Assembly: GCA_015063545.1 (NCBI GenBank)
Contig: SVTX01000009.1
Span: 1 to 57,037, forward strand
Length of the DNA: 57,037 bases
Direction of reading: 5' to 3'
Source: Oscillospiraceae bacterium
GTDB lineage: Bacteria; Bacillota; Clostridia; Oscillospirales; CAG-272
Shown here: positions 1-8,020 of the stretch, in pieces
Layout of the letters: the number at the start of each line of letters is the position of its first letter
Position numbering within the stretch: position 1 is the first letter of the stretch
Notes under the pieces: model-generated
Told to the model about the DNA's origin: nothing
The model's database searches: none
What the model saw: the letters and a program-made list of their open reading frames with translations, nothing else
Program-made: the position numbers and the translations under genes

Positions 1-54
1 ATCCCTTATAAATCAAGGGTTTTCGGGGATAAGCCTTCCAATAACGAGTACAAA

Positions 55-94
55 TTTCAAGACCGCCTCGTTATGACCACTTCGATACCTCTCC
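55..94 (-). pseudogene. tRNA-Ser(UGA) 5'-half fragment, copy 1
   Basis: Read on the minus strand these 40 nt parse as the 5' half of a serine tRNA. There is a 7-nt acceptor strand GGAGAGG, linker TA, D stem TCG/CGA around a 12-nt D loop, base 26, anticodon-stem strand GCGGT and loop CTTGAAA with anticodon TGA. The expected return strand (ACCGC) is absent; after the loop the sequence becomes unrelated (TTTGTACTC...). It cannot be a working tRNA. Fragments ending in the anticodon loop are a known footprint of tyrosine-recombinase elements that integrate in tRNA genes; that origin is inferred, as no integrase lies in the window. Confidence 0.7.
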
Positions 95-235
95 GTATAA
101 GACTATTTAGTTTTTAGATTTGCGATTTTTTTAGAAAAAGTTTTAGAAGGAATAATTTTCTGCTTCGTGTGAAGGGCGAAAACATCAAGTGTGGCAAGGA
201 ATTTTGAGCATTTGCAGAATCTCGCGACTGCAAAT

Positions 236-275
236 TTTCAAGACCGCCTCGTTATGACCGCTTCGATATGCCTCC
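236..275 (-). pseudogene. tRNA-Ser(UGA) 5'-half fragment, copy 2
   Basis: This is a second 40-nt tRNA-Ser 5' half, with acceptor strand GGAGGCA, the same D arm apart from one base, anticodon strand GCGGT and loop CTTGAAA. It ends at the same base as the copy 181 nt away. The base after the loop starts a separate hairpin (210-235, arms ATTTGCAG/CTGCAAAT) instead of the 3' anticodon strand. The acceptor strands of the two copies differ, so they are not a simple recent duplication. Probably an attachment-site remnant. Confidence 0.7.
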
Positions 276-606
276 GAGTATTAAATTGTTTGATTTTATC
301 AAGCACCTCGTAATTATATCACATATAAAAGTGTTTGTCAAGATTAAAAACAAATTATTTTATGTAAAGATTCGAATCCTTGCAACGCAAAAAGGGACGC
401 CGATAGGGTTGTATACTAAAGGAGGAGTCTCAAAGAATACGGCACATCTCGAAAGAGCTATGCCGTATTTTGCGTTTGTGTTCATAAAGAAGAGGTTGTC
501 AGCAAAATTGACAAGTCATAGATTAATATCAAGAACAGTATCCCTTTTTCACAAGGGAGGCTGCTATCGGTCGGTGTTCAATATTTTTTCGACAATTTTG
601 AATTTG
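276..606. other. Intergenic stretch without a supported gene
   Basis: I see no convincing coding sequence here. The only open frame running through it is AT-rich and low in coding character, and it collides with the 3' end of the GNAT gene. A hairpin lies at 436-469 (arms AATACGGCA/TGCCGTATT). With the tRNA-Ser fragments to the left, this may be the eroded edge of an integrated element. Confidence 0.35.
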
Positions 607-1134
607 CTAGAACAATTCGATCCAATATCGTTGATGTGTTTTTCCATCTTCGTCTACAAATTCGTTTTCTAAAACTCCACCGTTTTTGATAATGCTCTTT
701 GCAGACCCCACATTTGTTTTGTCGCAAACCATCAGCACTCTTTGAATCCCTAATTTCTTACATTCAATTAATGACAAACGGATCATTTCGGTAGCGAATC
801 CTTTTTTTCTTTCACTTGGTCTGATACCATCTCCAATATGTCCGCCAAATTGCAACAAATGATCATTTAAGTAATGCCGAATATTTACAGCACCTAATAA
901 AATATTTCTTTCAACATCTAACAAAAAGTAAACGGAGTCCGGCACTTTTTCGTCTGTTGGTTCGTTGTTTTCCAAATTTTCAAGATAATAATCAAAGTCA
1001 TGATAATCATTCTTGAAAATTGCCCACGGGGAACGGTTACCTTGATTTAATTCGTGGTCTGATTTCCATTCATCAATCATTTCTGATAATTGAGCATAGT
1101 ATTCTTTTGTTAATTTAATCAATCTGACATCCAT
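607..1134 (-). CDS. GNAT family N-acetyltransferase
   Basis: A predicted 175-residue acetyltransferase of the GCN5-related fold, transferring an acetyl group from acetyl-CoA to an unknown amine. The acetyl-CoA pyrophosphate loop is visible around the motif GIRPSERKKGFATEM, followed by a helix and the usual late beta strand (RVLMVCDKTN) and alpha helix with N-x-x-S-A-K-S. Length fits a single-domain GNAT. I chose the ATG at 1134 because AAGGTG sits 6 nt upstream; a GTG three codons earlier overlaps that site. It is a single gene with its own promoter, separated from pepF by a hairpin. Substrate cannot be told; small Clostridia GNATs of this kind are often called ribosomal-protein or aminoglycoside acetyltransferases without proof. 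Confidence 0.8.
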   Translation of the reverse strand: MDVRLIKLTKEYYAQLSEMIDEWKSDHELNQGNRSPWAIFKNDYHDFDYYLENLENNEPTDEKVPDSVYFLLDVERNILLGAVNIRHYLNDHLLQFGGHIGDGIRPSERKKGFATEMIRLSLIECKKLGIQRVLMVCDKTNVGSAKSIIKNGGVLENEFVDEDGKTHQRYWIELF

Positions 1135-1218
1135 TTTTCTCACCTTGAATTTTTATTTTTCATTAAGTGCAGATCTCGCTTTTATTTAACAAGCTCATAG
1201 GATTTTGTCTTCTCGCTT

Positions 1219-1247
1219 ATTATAGCACAGAAACCGCAGAAAATCAA
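1219..1247 (-). promoter_or_regulatory. Sigma-A promoter of the GNAT gene
   Basis: On the minus strand TTGATT, 17 bp, TATAAT, about 85 nt upstream of the GNAT start. The -35 hexamer falls in the loop of the hairpin that follows pepF (1232-1256), so promoter and upstream hairpin share sequence. Confidence 0.7.
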
Positions 1248-1256
1248 TCTGCGGTT
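1232..1256 (-). terminator. Hairpin downstream of pepF
   Basis: Nine-bp stem AACCGCAGA/TCTGCGGTT with a 7-nt loop about 72 nt after the pepF stop. The following U tract is poor (TTTCTG), so termination would be weak. Confidence 0.45.
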
Positions 1257-1327
1257 CCTGCTTTTTCTGTCAGTAGGTAATTCGCTCCCAAACGGCGCTC
1301 AAGAGTACGTCTCTATTTTTGATCTGA

Positions 1328-3136
1328 TCATGCTTTATTCTTATTATAAATTTCTCTGAACTGTGCTATTGCAGACGCAAAGTCCTCGATGGCACTGGAA
1401 ACGACCTCGGGCTTTGTCATGTCTATTTCAGCGACAAGCAAGCTATCAAGAGGCGAGCGTGAGCCGCCGCACTTGAGGAAGTCAATATATTTCTGAACGT
1501 AAGTTTCACCTTCGGTCTCAATACGTTTTACGATGGCAGATGCCGCAGAAATACAGGTTGCGTACTTGTAAACGTAGAAGCAGGAGAAGAAATGGGGAAT
1601 TCTCATCCATTCATAAGCTATGGGCTTATCGCACTTGACGTCTCGACCGAAATATTTCTTTATGAGTTTGTAGTAATGCTTGTTTATAAGCTCTGCAGTA
1701 AGTGGCTCGCCCTTTTCACAGAATGCGTGCATATCTCTCTCAAACTCTGCGAACATTGTCTGGCGATAGAGCGTGGATTTGTAGGTTTCCATAAGTTCGT
1801 TGAGGATATAGAGTTTTTCATCGTCGCTCTGACATTCGCGCAGCTGACGGTGATTGAGAAGAAGCTCGTTTACAGTGGAAGCTACCTCTGCTACGAAGAT
1901 AGTGTAGCTTGCGTTGTGAGGTTCATTATATTTGCTCGAAAAATACGTATGCATGGAGTGTCCTGCTTCATGCGCCAAGGTAGAAACATCGTTGAGTGTT
2001 CCCGTATAGTTGAGCATGATATAGGGCTCGGAGTAGGGAGTTCCTGCAGAGAACGCGCCGCCGCGCTTGCCGCGCGTGGGGTAAACGTCTACCCAACCTT
2101 TTTCGGTAAGGCCTGCGCGGAGCGTGTCTGCATATTCACTGCCGTAAATGTCAACTGTTTTAAGGACCTCGTCAACAGCTTCCTCGTAAGAATATTCGCG
2201 TGTTATCTCTCCGCTTACAAGGGGAGCGTAAACGTCGTAAAGGTGGAGCTTATCCACACCGAGCACCTCGCGCTTGAGCGCATAGTAATCGTGAACTGTG
2301 GACATGCCCTTGTTGACGGTCGCTATAAGATTGTTGTATATTTCGGGGGTGACCTCATCACCGAACGTGGATGCGGTGATGGAATTTTTGAAGTTTCTTA
2401 TCTTTGCGAGAGTGCAAGCTTCCTTTACCTTGCCGTTATAAATTGTGGCGAAGGTATTTCCAAACTGCTCATACGTCTTATAAAGAGCTCTGAATGCCGC
2501 CTGACGAACACGTCTGTCGGAATTCATTAGGAAGGGAACATAGTTAGTATCTGTAAGTTCTACAAGCTTTCCTTCTTCATTTCTTATTTTTCCGAAGCGA
2601 AGGTCAGAGTTGGCAAAAATACTTCTTATGTCGTCGTGTGAACCAAGACAGTCTTCCATTCGGGATATAAGCTGCTCCGACTCGTCGGAAAGAGTATGGG
2701 GTTTGTTTTTCATGGTGAGTTCAACCGTGCGTCTGAAGGTTTCAAGCACGGGAAGCTCCTCAAACCATGTGTTGAGTGTTGCTGTGTCCAGCTTTATCAT
2801 GAACGGAGAGACGAACCACGAAGCCGTGCCTGCCTCAACCGCAAGATTTCTGACTTTGGCTGTGAGAGCCTGCGCGTTATTGTCGGACGTATCTACCGAG
2901 AATGAAAGCATAGCATACTGCCAAAGTCTCTGTATTTTTTCTTCAATGTCGCACATTCCTTTGAGCGTGTTGTAGAGCCCCTGTGCGGATTTGCACATGG
3001 TTTTTTCATGCGCCTTGAAGGCTTTTATCATTTTTTCGGTAACTGCGTAGTCTGCGTAAAATGCCGCCTCGTCGGGGTAGATGACCGACAGATCCCATTT
3101 ATATTTTTGTTCGATGTCTTTTCTTTCTTTGAGCAT
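1328..3136 (-). CDS. pepF: Oligoendopeptidase F (M3B zinc metallopeptidase)
   Basis: A 602-residue cytoplasmic zinc endopeptidase that cleaves short peptides, with the length and layout of PepF. A long helical N-terminal region is followed by the catalytic core with HEAGH at residues 389-393; the third metal ligand is expected in the helix starting near the later Glu of FVAEVAST. A substrate-binding segment rich in Tyr/Gly (GKRGGAFSAGT) precedes the zinc motif, as in the family. The start is fixed by AAGGAG six nt before the ATG, and a TTGACT/TATAAT promoter lies just upstream. It is a single gene on the minus strand, between gap and the GNAT gene. Likely roles are peptide recycling or degradation of exported signal peptides. 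Family assignment is firm. Confidence 0.95.
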   Translation of the reverse strand: MLKERKDIEQKYKWDLSVIYPDEAAFYADYAVTEKMIKAFKAHEKTMCKSAQGLYNTLKGMCDIEEKIQRLWQYAMLSFSVDTSDNNAQALTAKVRNLAVEAGTASWFVSPFMIKLDTATLNTWFEELPVLETFRRTVELTMKNKPHTLSDESEQLISRMEDCLGSHDDIRSIFANSDLRFGKIRNEEGKLVELTDTNYVPFLMNSDRRVRQAAFRALYKTYEQFGNTFATIYNGKVKEACTLAKIRNFKNSITASTFGDEVTPEIYNNLIATVNKGMSTVHDYYALKREVLGVDKLHLYDVYAPLVSGEITREYSYEEAVDEVLKTVDIYGSEYADTLRAGLTEKGWVDVYPTRGKRGGAFSAGTPYSEPYIMLNYTGTLNDVSTLAHEAGHSMHTYFSSKYNEPHNASYTIFVAEVASTVNELLLNHRQLRECQSDDEKLYILNELMETYKSTLYRQTMFAEFERDMHAFCEKGEPLTAELINKHYYKLIKKYFGRDVKCDKPIAYEWMRIPHFFSCFYVYKYATCISAASAIVKRIETEGETYVQKYIDFLKCGGSRSPLDSLLVAEIDMTKPEVVSSAIEDFASAIAQFREIYNKNKA

Positions 3137-3169
3137 AACGATCTCCTTGGATAATTTAATAACACATAT

Positions 3170-3198
3170 ATTATAGTATGTTTTTTATACAAAGTCAA
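3170..3198 (-). promoter_or_regulatory. Sigma-A promoter of pepF
   Basis: Minus-strand TTGACT, 17 bp, TATAAT, giving a predicted 5' leader of about 30 nt before the pepF ATG. Confidence 0.7.
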
Positions 3199-3254
3199 GA
3201 GAAAAACGGGAACTGTTTGATGCGGTGCAGGGCAAAAAAACGCATAAAAAGAAG

Positions 3255-3278
3255 AAATCCGCCAAACTTGGCGGATTT
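3255..3278 (-). terminator. Intrinsic terminator of gap
   Basis: Stem AAATCCGCCA/TGGCGGATTT with a tight loop, 30 nt after the gap stop. In the minus direction it is followed by a U-rich tract (TTCTTCTTTTT). Confidence 0.85.
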
Positions 3279-3308
3279 CAACTTTCATATCAAGCTTGAA
3301 ACCATTTA

Positions 3309-4328
3309 TTAGTTAAGCTCTGCGAAGTACTTAATTGTACGAACCATCTGGCTTGTGTAGGAGTTCTCGTTGTCGTACCAAGAAACTACCTGAACCTGAT
3401 AGGTGTTGTCGTCGATCTTTGCAACCATTGTCTGTGTTGCATCGAAGAGAGAACCGTATCTCATACCGATAACGTCGGAAGAAACGATCTGGTCTGTGTT
3501 GTAACCGTAGGACTCGTTAGCAGCAGCCTTCATAGCAGCATTGATGGATTCCTTTGTTACGTCTGTGCCCTTAACAACAGCTACGAGAATTGTTGTGGAG
3601 CCCGTGCATGTAGGAACTCTCTGAGCAGAACCGATGAGCTTGCCGTTGAGTTCGGGAATAACAAGACCGATAGCCTTAGCAGCGCCTGTGGAGTTGGGAA
3701 CGATGTTCTGTGCGCCTGCTCTTGCTCTTCTGAGGTCACCCTTTCTGTGAGGACCGTCGAGGATCATCTGGTCACCTGTGTAAGCGTGAACTGTTGTCAT
3801 GATACCGCTCTGGATGGGGAAGGAATCGTTGAGAGCCTTAGCCATAGGAGCGAGGCAGTTTGTTGTGCAGGATGCAGCGGAGATGATCTGGTCATCAGCT
3901 GTAAGGGTGTTTTCGTTTACAGAGTAAACGATTGTCTTGAGGTCGTTTCCTGCGGGAGCAGAAATAACTACCTTCTTAGCGCCTGCGTTGATGTGAGCCA
4001 TGGACTTGTCCTTGGAGCAGTAGAAACCTGTGCACTCGAGAACTACGTCAACGCCGAGCTCACCCCAAGGGCAGTTTACAGCGTCCTTTTCAGCATAGAT
4101 CTTGAGAACCTTGCCGTCAACGGTGATTGTGTTAGCCTCGTCGTCAGACTCAACGGTGTGACCGTCGTAACGACCCTGAGCGGTGTCGTACTTGAGAAGG
4201 TGAGCGAGCATGGAAGGCTTTGTAAGGTCGTTGATAGCAACGATCTCATAACCCTCTGCGCCGAACATCTGTCTGAATGCGAGACGTCCGATACGGCCGA
4301 AGCCGTTAATAGCAACTTTTACTGACAT
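3309..4328 (-). CDS. gap: Glyceraldehyde-3-phosphate dehydrogenase, type I
   Basis: A 339-residue glycolytic enzyme that oxidises and phosphorylates glyceraldehyde 3-phosphate with NAD+. Visible are the N-terminal Rossmann signature NGFGRIGR (residues 8-15), the catalytic Cys154 in SCTTNC and the partner His181 in [10 protein letters not shown], followed by the conserved [13 protein letters not shown] loop (full family length, no gaps). GGAGG lies 10 nt before the ATG. The promoter and a strong dyad at the predicted 5' end of the mRNA (see 4375-4409) suggest regulation or protection of the transcript. The gene stands alone and is not followed by pgk or tpi, unlike the cggR-gap operon of many Firmicutes. 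Assignment is firm. Confidence 0.97.
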   Translation of the reverse strand: MSVKVAINGFGRIGRLAFRQMFGAEGYEIVAINDLTKPSMLAHLLKYDTAQGRYDGHTVESDDEANTITVDGKVLKIYAEKDAVNCPWGELGVDVVLECTGFYCSKDKSMAHINAGAKKVVISAPAGNDLKTIVYSVNENTLTADDQIISAASCTTNCLAPMAKALNDSFPIQSGIMTTVHAYTGDQMILDGPHRKGDLRRARAGAQNIVPNSTGAAKAIGLVIPELNGKLIGSAQRVPTCTGSTTILVAVVKGTDVTKESINAAMKAAANESYGYNTDQIVSSDVIGMRYGSLFDATQTMVAKIDDNTYQVQVVSWYDNENSYTSQMVRTIKYFAELN

Positions 4329-4374
4329 TTTTTGTGTCCTCCGTTTTATGAAATTATTTTTTAAAAACTTGTTT

Positions 4375-4409
4375 TTGGAACAGGGAATACACGAACCCTA
4401 TTGTTCCAA
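4375..4409 (-). promoter_or_regulatory. Inverted repeat at the 5' end of the gap transcript
   Basis: Arms TTGGAACAATAGGG and CCCTGTTCCAA form an imperfect dyad (2-nt bulge) that begins at about +1 of the predicted gap mRNA, just after the -10 box. It could be a protein operator or a stabilising 5' stem-loop. Confidence 0.55.
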
Positions 4410-4415
4410 GTATAT

Positions 4416-4444
4416 ATTTTATATCATTTTTGGGAAATATACAA
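4416..4444 (-). promoter_or_regulatory. Probable sigma-A promoter of gap
   Basis: Minus-strand TTGTAT, 17 bp, TAAAAT, about 85 nt upstream of the gap ATG. The -35 is less than ideal but the spacing is exact. Confidence 0.55.
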
Positions 4445-4564
4445 GACTTTTTTGAAATTTTTTTGAAAAATCGTGACTTTGTTAATAAATCGGGGATGGG
4501 AAATGTTTTTTGTGTGCATTTTGACGATTGAATTTTTTGAGTGTGTGAAAAATCGTTATTTCGC

Positions 4565-4593
4565 TTGACAAATTATAGCTTTTGATTTATAAT
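4565..4593 (+). promoter_or_regulatory. Consensus sigma-A promoter of proS
   Basis: TTGACA, 17 bp, TATAAT: a full match to consensus. Predicted start of transcription is about 50 nt before the proS ATG. No T-box is present in this short leader. Confidence 0.85.
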
Positions 4594-4653
4594 AACTTTG
4601 TATTGAGTTTTTTACGTATATTTATCTGTTAACGATACATTTGGAGGGTGAAA

Positions 4654-6093
4654 ATGGCAAATCAGAAGATGGTAGAGCAGATCACATCAATGGATGTTGA
4701 CTTTGCTCAGTGGTACACAGACGTAGTAAAAAAGGCAGAGCTCGTTGATTATTCGGGCGTTAAGGGATGCATGATAATCCGTCCTTACGGCTACGCTATT
4801 TGGGAAAATATACAGAAGGAGCTTGACGCTCGTTTTAAGAAGACAGGTCATGAGAATGTTTACATGCCCATGTTCATTCCGGAGAGCCTTCTCCAGAAGG
4901 AAAAGGATCATGTTGCAGGTTTTGCTCCCGAATGCGCTATAGTAACTATCGGTGGACAGAACCACCTCTCCGAGAGACTTATCGTTCGTCCTACTTCCGA
5001 GACGCTTTTCTGTGAGCATTTCAAGAACATTATTCAGTCCTACCGCGATCTGCCCAAGCTCTATAACCAGTGGGTAAACGTAGTTCGTTGGGAAAAGACT
5101 ACGCGTCCTTTCCTTCGCACAAGTGAATTTTTGTGGCAGGAAGGTCATACAATGCACGAGACCGAAGCAGAGGCAAGAGAGGAAACTCAGAAGATGCTCA
5201 AGGTCTACGAGGAATTCTACCTCAACGTGCTTGCAATTCCCGCAATAACCGGACAGAAGACCGACAAGGAGAAGTTTGCCGGCGCTGAGGAGACCTACAC
5301 AATCGAGCCTATGATGCATAACGGTGTAGCACTCCAGGGCGGCACGTCTCACTATTTCGGAGACGGATTCGCTAAAGCGTTCGACATCACCTTTACGGGT
5401 AGAGACAATAAGGTGAATTACCCTCATCAGACCTCGTGGGGTGTTTCCACAAGAATGATAGGCGCGATAATTATGGCGCACGGCGACGACAACGGACTTA
5501 TCCTTCCCCCGAAGGTTGCCCCCATTCAGGTAGTAATTATTCCCGTTGCACAGCACAAGGAGGGAGTGCTTGAGAAGGCAGCTGAGGTCAAGGCAAGACT
5601 TGAAGCAGCGGGCTACAGAGTTAAGCTCGACGACAGCGACCAGTCCACGGGCTGGAAGTACAGCCAGTACGAAATGAAGGGTGTGCCTGTACGTCTTGAG
5701 ATAGGTCCCCGTGACATAGAATCCAATAACTGCGTGCTCGTATCCCGTGTTTCGCGCGAAAAGAACTTTGTATCCCTTGATAACCTTGAAGCAGAGGTAG
5801 AGAAGATGCTTACGTTCGTTCACGACGAGCTTGTAAATCGCGCAAGAGTTAACCTTGCTGAAAAGACTCACGAGGCTACAAGCCACGAGGAATTCCTTGA
5901 CGTTGCGGCAAATAAGCCCGGTTTCATTAAGGCTATGTGGTGCGGTGACTCGGCTTGCGAGGACCAGCTCAAGGATGAGACGGGCGGCGTTAAGTCCAGA
6001 TGTATTCCTTTTGTTGAGGATCACCTTTCCGACACCTGTGTTTGCTGCGGAAGACCTGCGAAGCATATGGTAGTCTGGGGAAGACAGTACTAA
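4654..6093 (+). CDS. proS: Prolyl-tRNA synthetase, short archaeal/eukaryote-like form
   Basis: A 479-residue class II synthetase that charges tRNA-Pro. Class II motif 2 is seen around [21 protein letters not shown] and motif 3 near the glycine/Arg-rich [20 protein letters not shown], followed by an anticodon-binding domain (QVVIIPV...). A C-terminal zinc-type domain with Cys residues (CGDSACED..., CVCCGRPA) ends in Tyr. Absence of the long editing insertion between motifs 2 and 3 marks the archaeal/eukaryotic type also found in many Clostridia and distinguishes it from the longer bacterial ProS. I place the start at ATG 4654, 5 nt after GGAGGG; a GTG two codons earlier overlaps that site. Followed by a terminator; single-gene unit. 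Confidence 0.95.
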   Translation: MANQKMVEQITSMDVDFAQWYTDVVKKAELVDYSGVKGCMIIRPYGYAIWENIQKELDARFKKTGHENVYMPMFIPESLLQKEKDHVAGFAPECAIVTIGGQNHLSERLIVRPTSETLFCEHFKNIIQSYRDLPKLYNQWVNVVRWEKTTRPFLRTSEFLWQEGHTMHETEAEAREETQKMLKVYEEFYLNVLAIPAITGQKTDKEKFAGAEETYTIEPMMHNGVALQGGTSHYFGDGFAKAFDITFTGRDNKVNYPHQTSWGVSTRMIGAIIMAHGDDNGLILPPKVAPIQVVIIPVAQHKEGVLEKAAEVKARLEAAGYRVKLDDSDQSTGWKYSQYEMKGVPVRLEIGPRDIESNNCVLVSRVSREKNFVSLDNLEAEVEKMLTFVHDELVNRARVNLAEKTHEATSHEEFLDVAANKPGFIKAMWCGDSACEDQLKDETGGVKSRCIPFVEDHLSDTCVCCGRPAKHMVVWGRQY

Positions 6094-6107
6094 TAGATTG
6101 GAATTGC

Positions 6108-6146
6108 GGGGGAAGAAAACTTTTTTGAAAAAGGTTTTCTTCCCCC
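6108..6146 (+). terminator. Terminator after proS
   Basis: Long hairpin with arms GGGGGAAGAAAAC / GTTTTCTTCCCCC and an A/T-rich top, followed by a C-rich stretch and then CTTTCAAAAACTTTT. It resembles the stereotyped terminator-like hairpins repeated through Clostridia genomes. Confidence 0.7.
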
Positions 6147-6259
6147 CGCCCCCCCCAACTTTCAAAAACTTTTCCTTGCATTTTTTCTCGGCCTGTGTGC
6201 AAGCGAATATTCCATAACTTTATAAAAACTATAAAATCAAAGAACGGAGGAGATAGCAG

Positions 6260-7393
6260 ATGATAAAAAATTACATCAAAAGCTGCATAAAAAGTCTCGA
6301 TCCCGTTCTTTTTATTTGTACGGTGCTGTTATCGGCAATTGGAATAATTACGATTTTAGGCCAGGTGGATTCTCTTGCAAGCGGAAAAAGAACTCTTATA
6401 ATGCAGATAGCTATGACGGTTGCTGGGATAGTATTCACCTTGATAATAGCTAACATCGATTATCATCGCATTGTTGATAAGCTTTGGGTGATAATGATAA
6501 TAGCATCTGCGGGTATCTTGCTTGTAACGCTTATTTTTGGAAACACAGGCGCGGATAGGGTTACGACAAACAGATCGTGGCTTACCATACCGTTTGTAAA
6601 CATCGCGATACAACCGTCTGAGTTTGTTAAAATTGCGATGGTGTGCTCATTTGGAAAGCATATTTCGCTTGTTAAAGACAGAATAAACCGCCCAAAAGAA
6701 TTGGGGCTGTTGCTTTTGCACGCCCTTGGAATTACAGGGCTGATACTTATATCCGGAGACCTTGGAGTTGCGCTTGTTTACGTTGCATTTATTTTGATAA
6801 TGCTGTATTGCGCGGGGCTTAGCCCGTGGTATATTATTGGTGCGTTGGGAGTTATAGTGCTGGCTTCTCCGTTGGCATTGAAGTTCCTTAACGAATACCA
6901 AATACAGCGATTGCTTGTGGGATTTAATCCCGAGAGCGATCCGCTTGGCTACGGAATGCAACCGCTGACATCCAAGGCATGTATTGAAAACGGCGGTTTT
7001 TTCGGAGTCGGTCTTTTCAACGACGGAATATATCAGACACTTCCCGCGTCCCATACGGACTTCATTTTTGCGACGTCATGTGAGAAAATGGGAATGTTTA
7101 TGGGTATCATCATAATGGCGCTTTTGTTGATCATGGTGTTGCGTATATTTTACATAGCAAGAAGCTGCGGCAAAGATTACGGAGCGTACATGTGCATAGG
7201 TGTGGGTGCGATATTGCTTGTGCAGACAGTAGAAAATATCGGAATGTGCCTTGCGATGCTTCCCGTTATCGGAATTACTCTGCCTTTCGTTTCTTACGGG
7301 GGCTCGTCTATTCTTGCCGTGTATGTGCTGGTGGCTCTGGTACACAGTGTCAAAACTCATCATCCCAAGGGCAGCTTGCGAAAATATTTTTAA
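6260..7393 (+). CDS. FtsW/RodA/SpoVE family peptidoglycan glycosyltransferase
   Basis: A 377-residue polytopic membrane protein of the SEDS family, which polymerises lipid II into glycan strands with a partner class B PBP. About ten hydrophobic segments are visible. The catalytic Asp lies in SGDLGVALVY (Asp167), preceded by the family's IQPSEFVKIA loop, with ASHTDFIFA and the C-terminal LPFVSYGGSS motif. No PBP gene is next to it, so whether it serves elongation (RodA), division (FtsW) or spore cortex (SpoVE) cannot be decided; the IQPSE and GGSS motifs are shared by all. GGAGGA lies 8 nt before the ATG. The DUF4830 gene follows 90 nt later. Confidence 0.9.
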   Translation: MIKNYIKSCIKSLDPVLFICTVLLSAIGIITILGQVDSLASGKRTLIMQIAMTVAGIVFTLIIANIDYHRIVDKLWVIMIIASAGILLVTLIFGNTGADRVTTNRSWLTIPFVNIAIQPSEFVKIAMVCSFGKHISLVKDRINRPKELGLLLLHALGITGLILISGDLGVALVYVAFILIMLYCAGLSPWYIIGALGVIVLASPLALKFLNEYQIQRLLVGFNPESDPLGYGMQPLTSKACIENGGFFGVGLFNDGIYQTLPASHTDFIFATSCEKMGMFMGIIIMALLLIMVLRIFYIARSCGKDYGAYMCIGVGAILLVQTVENIGMCLAMLPVIGITLPFVSYGGSSILAVYVLVALVHSVKTHHPKGSLRKYF

Positions 7394-7483
7394 AGATACG
7401 GCGCGGCATACCGCCTACCCGTCATATTTATCCTCCCGATAAAATATAATTCAGTAATGAAGGTTTTACGGGAGGATATTTTT

Positions 7484-7969
7484 ATGTTTGTTTACTCAAT
7501 GCGGGCCGGAACGCTGAAGATGTTCGGTGTTATTTGTTTATCGCTTGTGCTTCTTATCACGCTTATAGCGTTTGTTCCTACGCTTGCGGATGATTCCGTG
7601 GCTGCAAATGCATCGGGAGAGGTCAAGGAGTATAATTACGACAAAATCAAAGGCTCATCGGACGTAGTGGGATTCTTGTCTCAGTTTGGTTGGACTGTGA
7701 ACGGATCGGTTATGGAATGCCGTGAGGTCACTATACCCGAAGAATTTGACAAGGTTTTTGCGGGATACAACGAGATACAGAAGGAGCAGGGACTTGACCT
7801 TTCAAAATACAAGAAAAAGAAGGTAACACGCTATTCTGTTGAGGTTACAAATTATCCCGAATACGACGGAAAAGTAATAGCTAACGTACTTGTTTACAGA
7901 AACAAGGTGATCGGCGGAGATATCTGTTCTGCTGACGTTTCGGGATTCGTTCACGGGTTTGAAAAGTAA
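7484..7969 (+). CDS. DUF4830 domain protein with N-terminal membrane anchor
   Basis: A 161-residue protein of unknown function. One hydrophobic segment (about residues 11-32, ending before LADDS) would place the rest outside the membrane, either anchored or cleaved. The soluble part has the features I associate with DUF4830: FLSQFGW near its start, the EVTIPEEFDKV segment, YNEIQKEQGLDLSKY, and a terminal half ending ANVLVYRNKVIGGDICS...GFVHGF. I chose ATG 7484, 8 nt after GGGAGG, over an in-frame ATG at 7457 that lies upstream of that site. It follows the SEDS gene in the same direction, which may link it to envelope or spore biology, but this is only context. Confidence 0.75.
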   Translation: MFVYSMRAGTLKMFGVICLSLVLLITLIAFVPTLADDSVAANASGEVKEYNYDKIKGSSDVVGFLSQFGWTVNGSVMECREVTIPEEFDKVFAGYNEIQKEQGLDLSKYKKKKVTRYSVEVTNYPEYDGKVIANVLVYRNKVIGGDICSADVSGFVHGFEK

Positions 7970-7972
7970 AAA

Positions 7973-8002
7973 AATCTCCACCCTTACAAGAGGGTGGAGA
8001 TT
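7973..8002. terminator. Bidirectional terminator between the DUF4830 and dac genes
   Basis: Perfect 11-bp stem AATCTCCACCC/GGGTGGAGATT with an 8-nt loop between convergent genes. A U-rich tail is present in both directions, longer on the minus side. Confidence 0.85.
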
Positions 8003-8020
8003 GATGTTTTTCATTGTTCG

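Noticed and set aside
268-672. A 134-codon plus-strand frame at the left edge
   Set aside because: It begins within the tRNA-Ser fragment, has no ribosome site or family features, and runs into the 3' end of the GNAT gene.
4687-6165. A 492-codon open frame on the minus strand opposite proS
   Set aside because: proS is certain on the plus strand; the antisense frame has no family features or ribosome site and reflects codon bias of the real gene.
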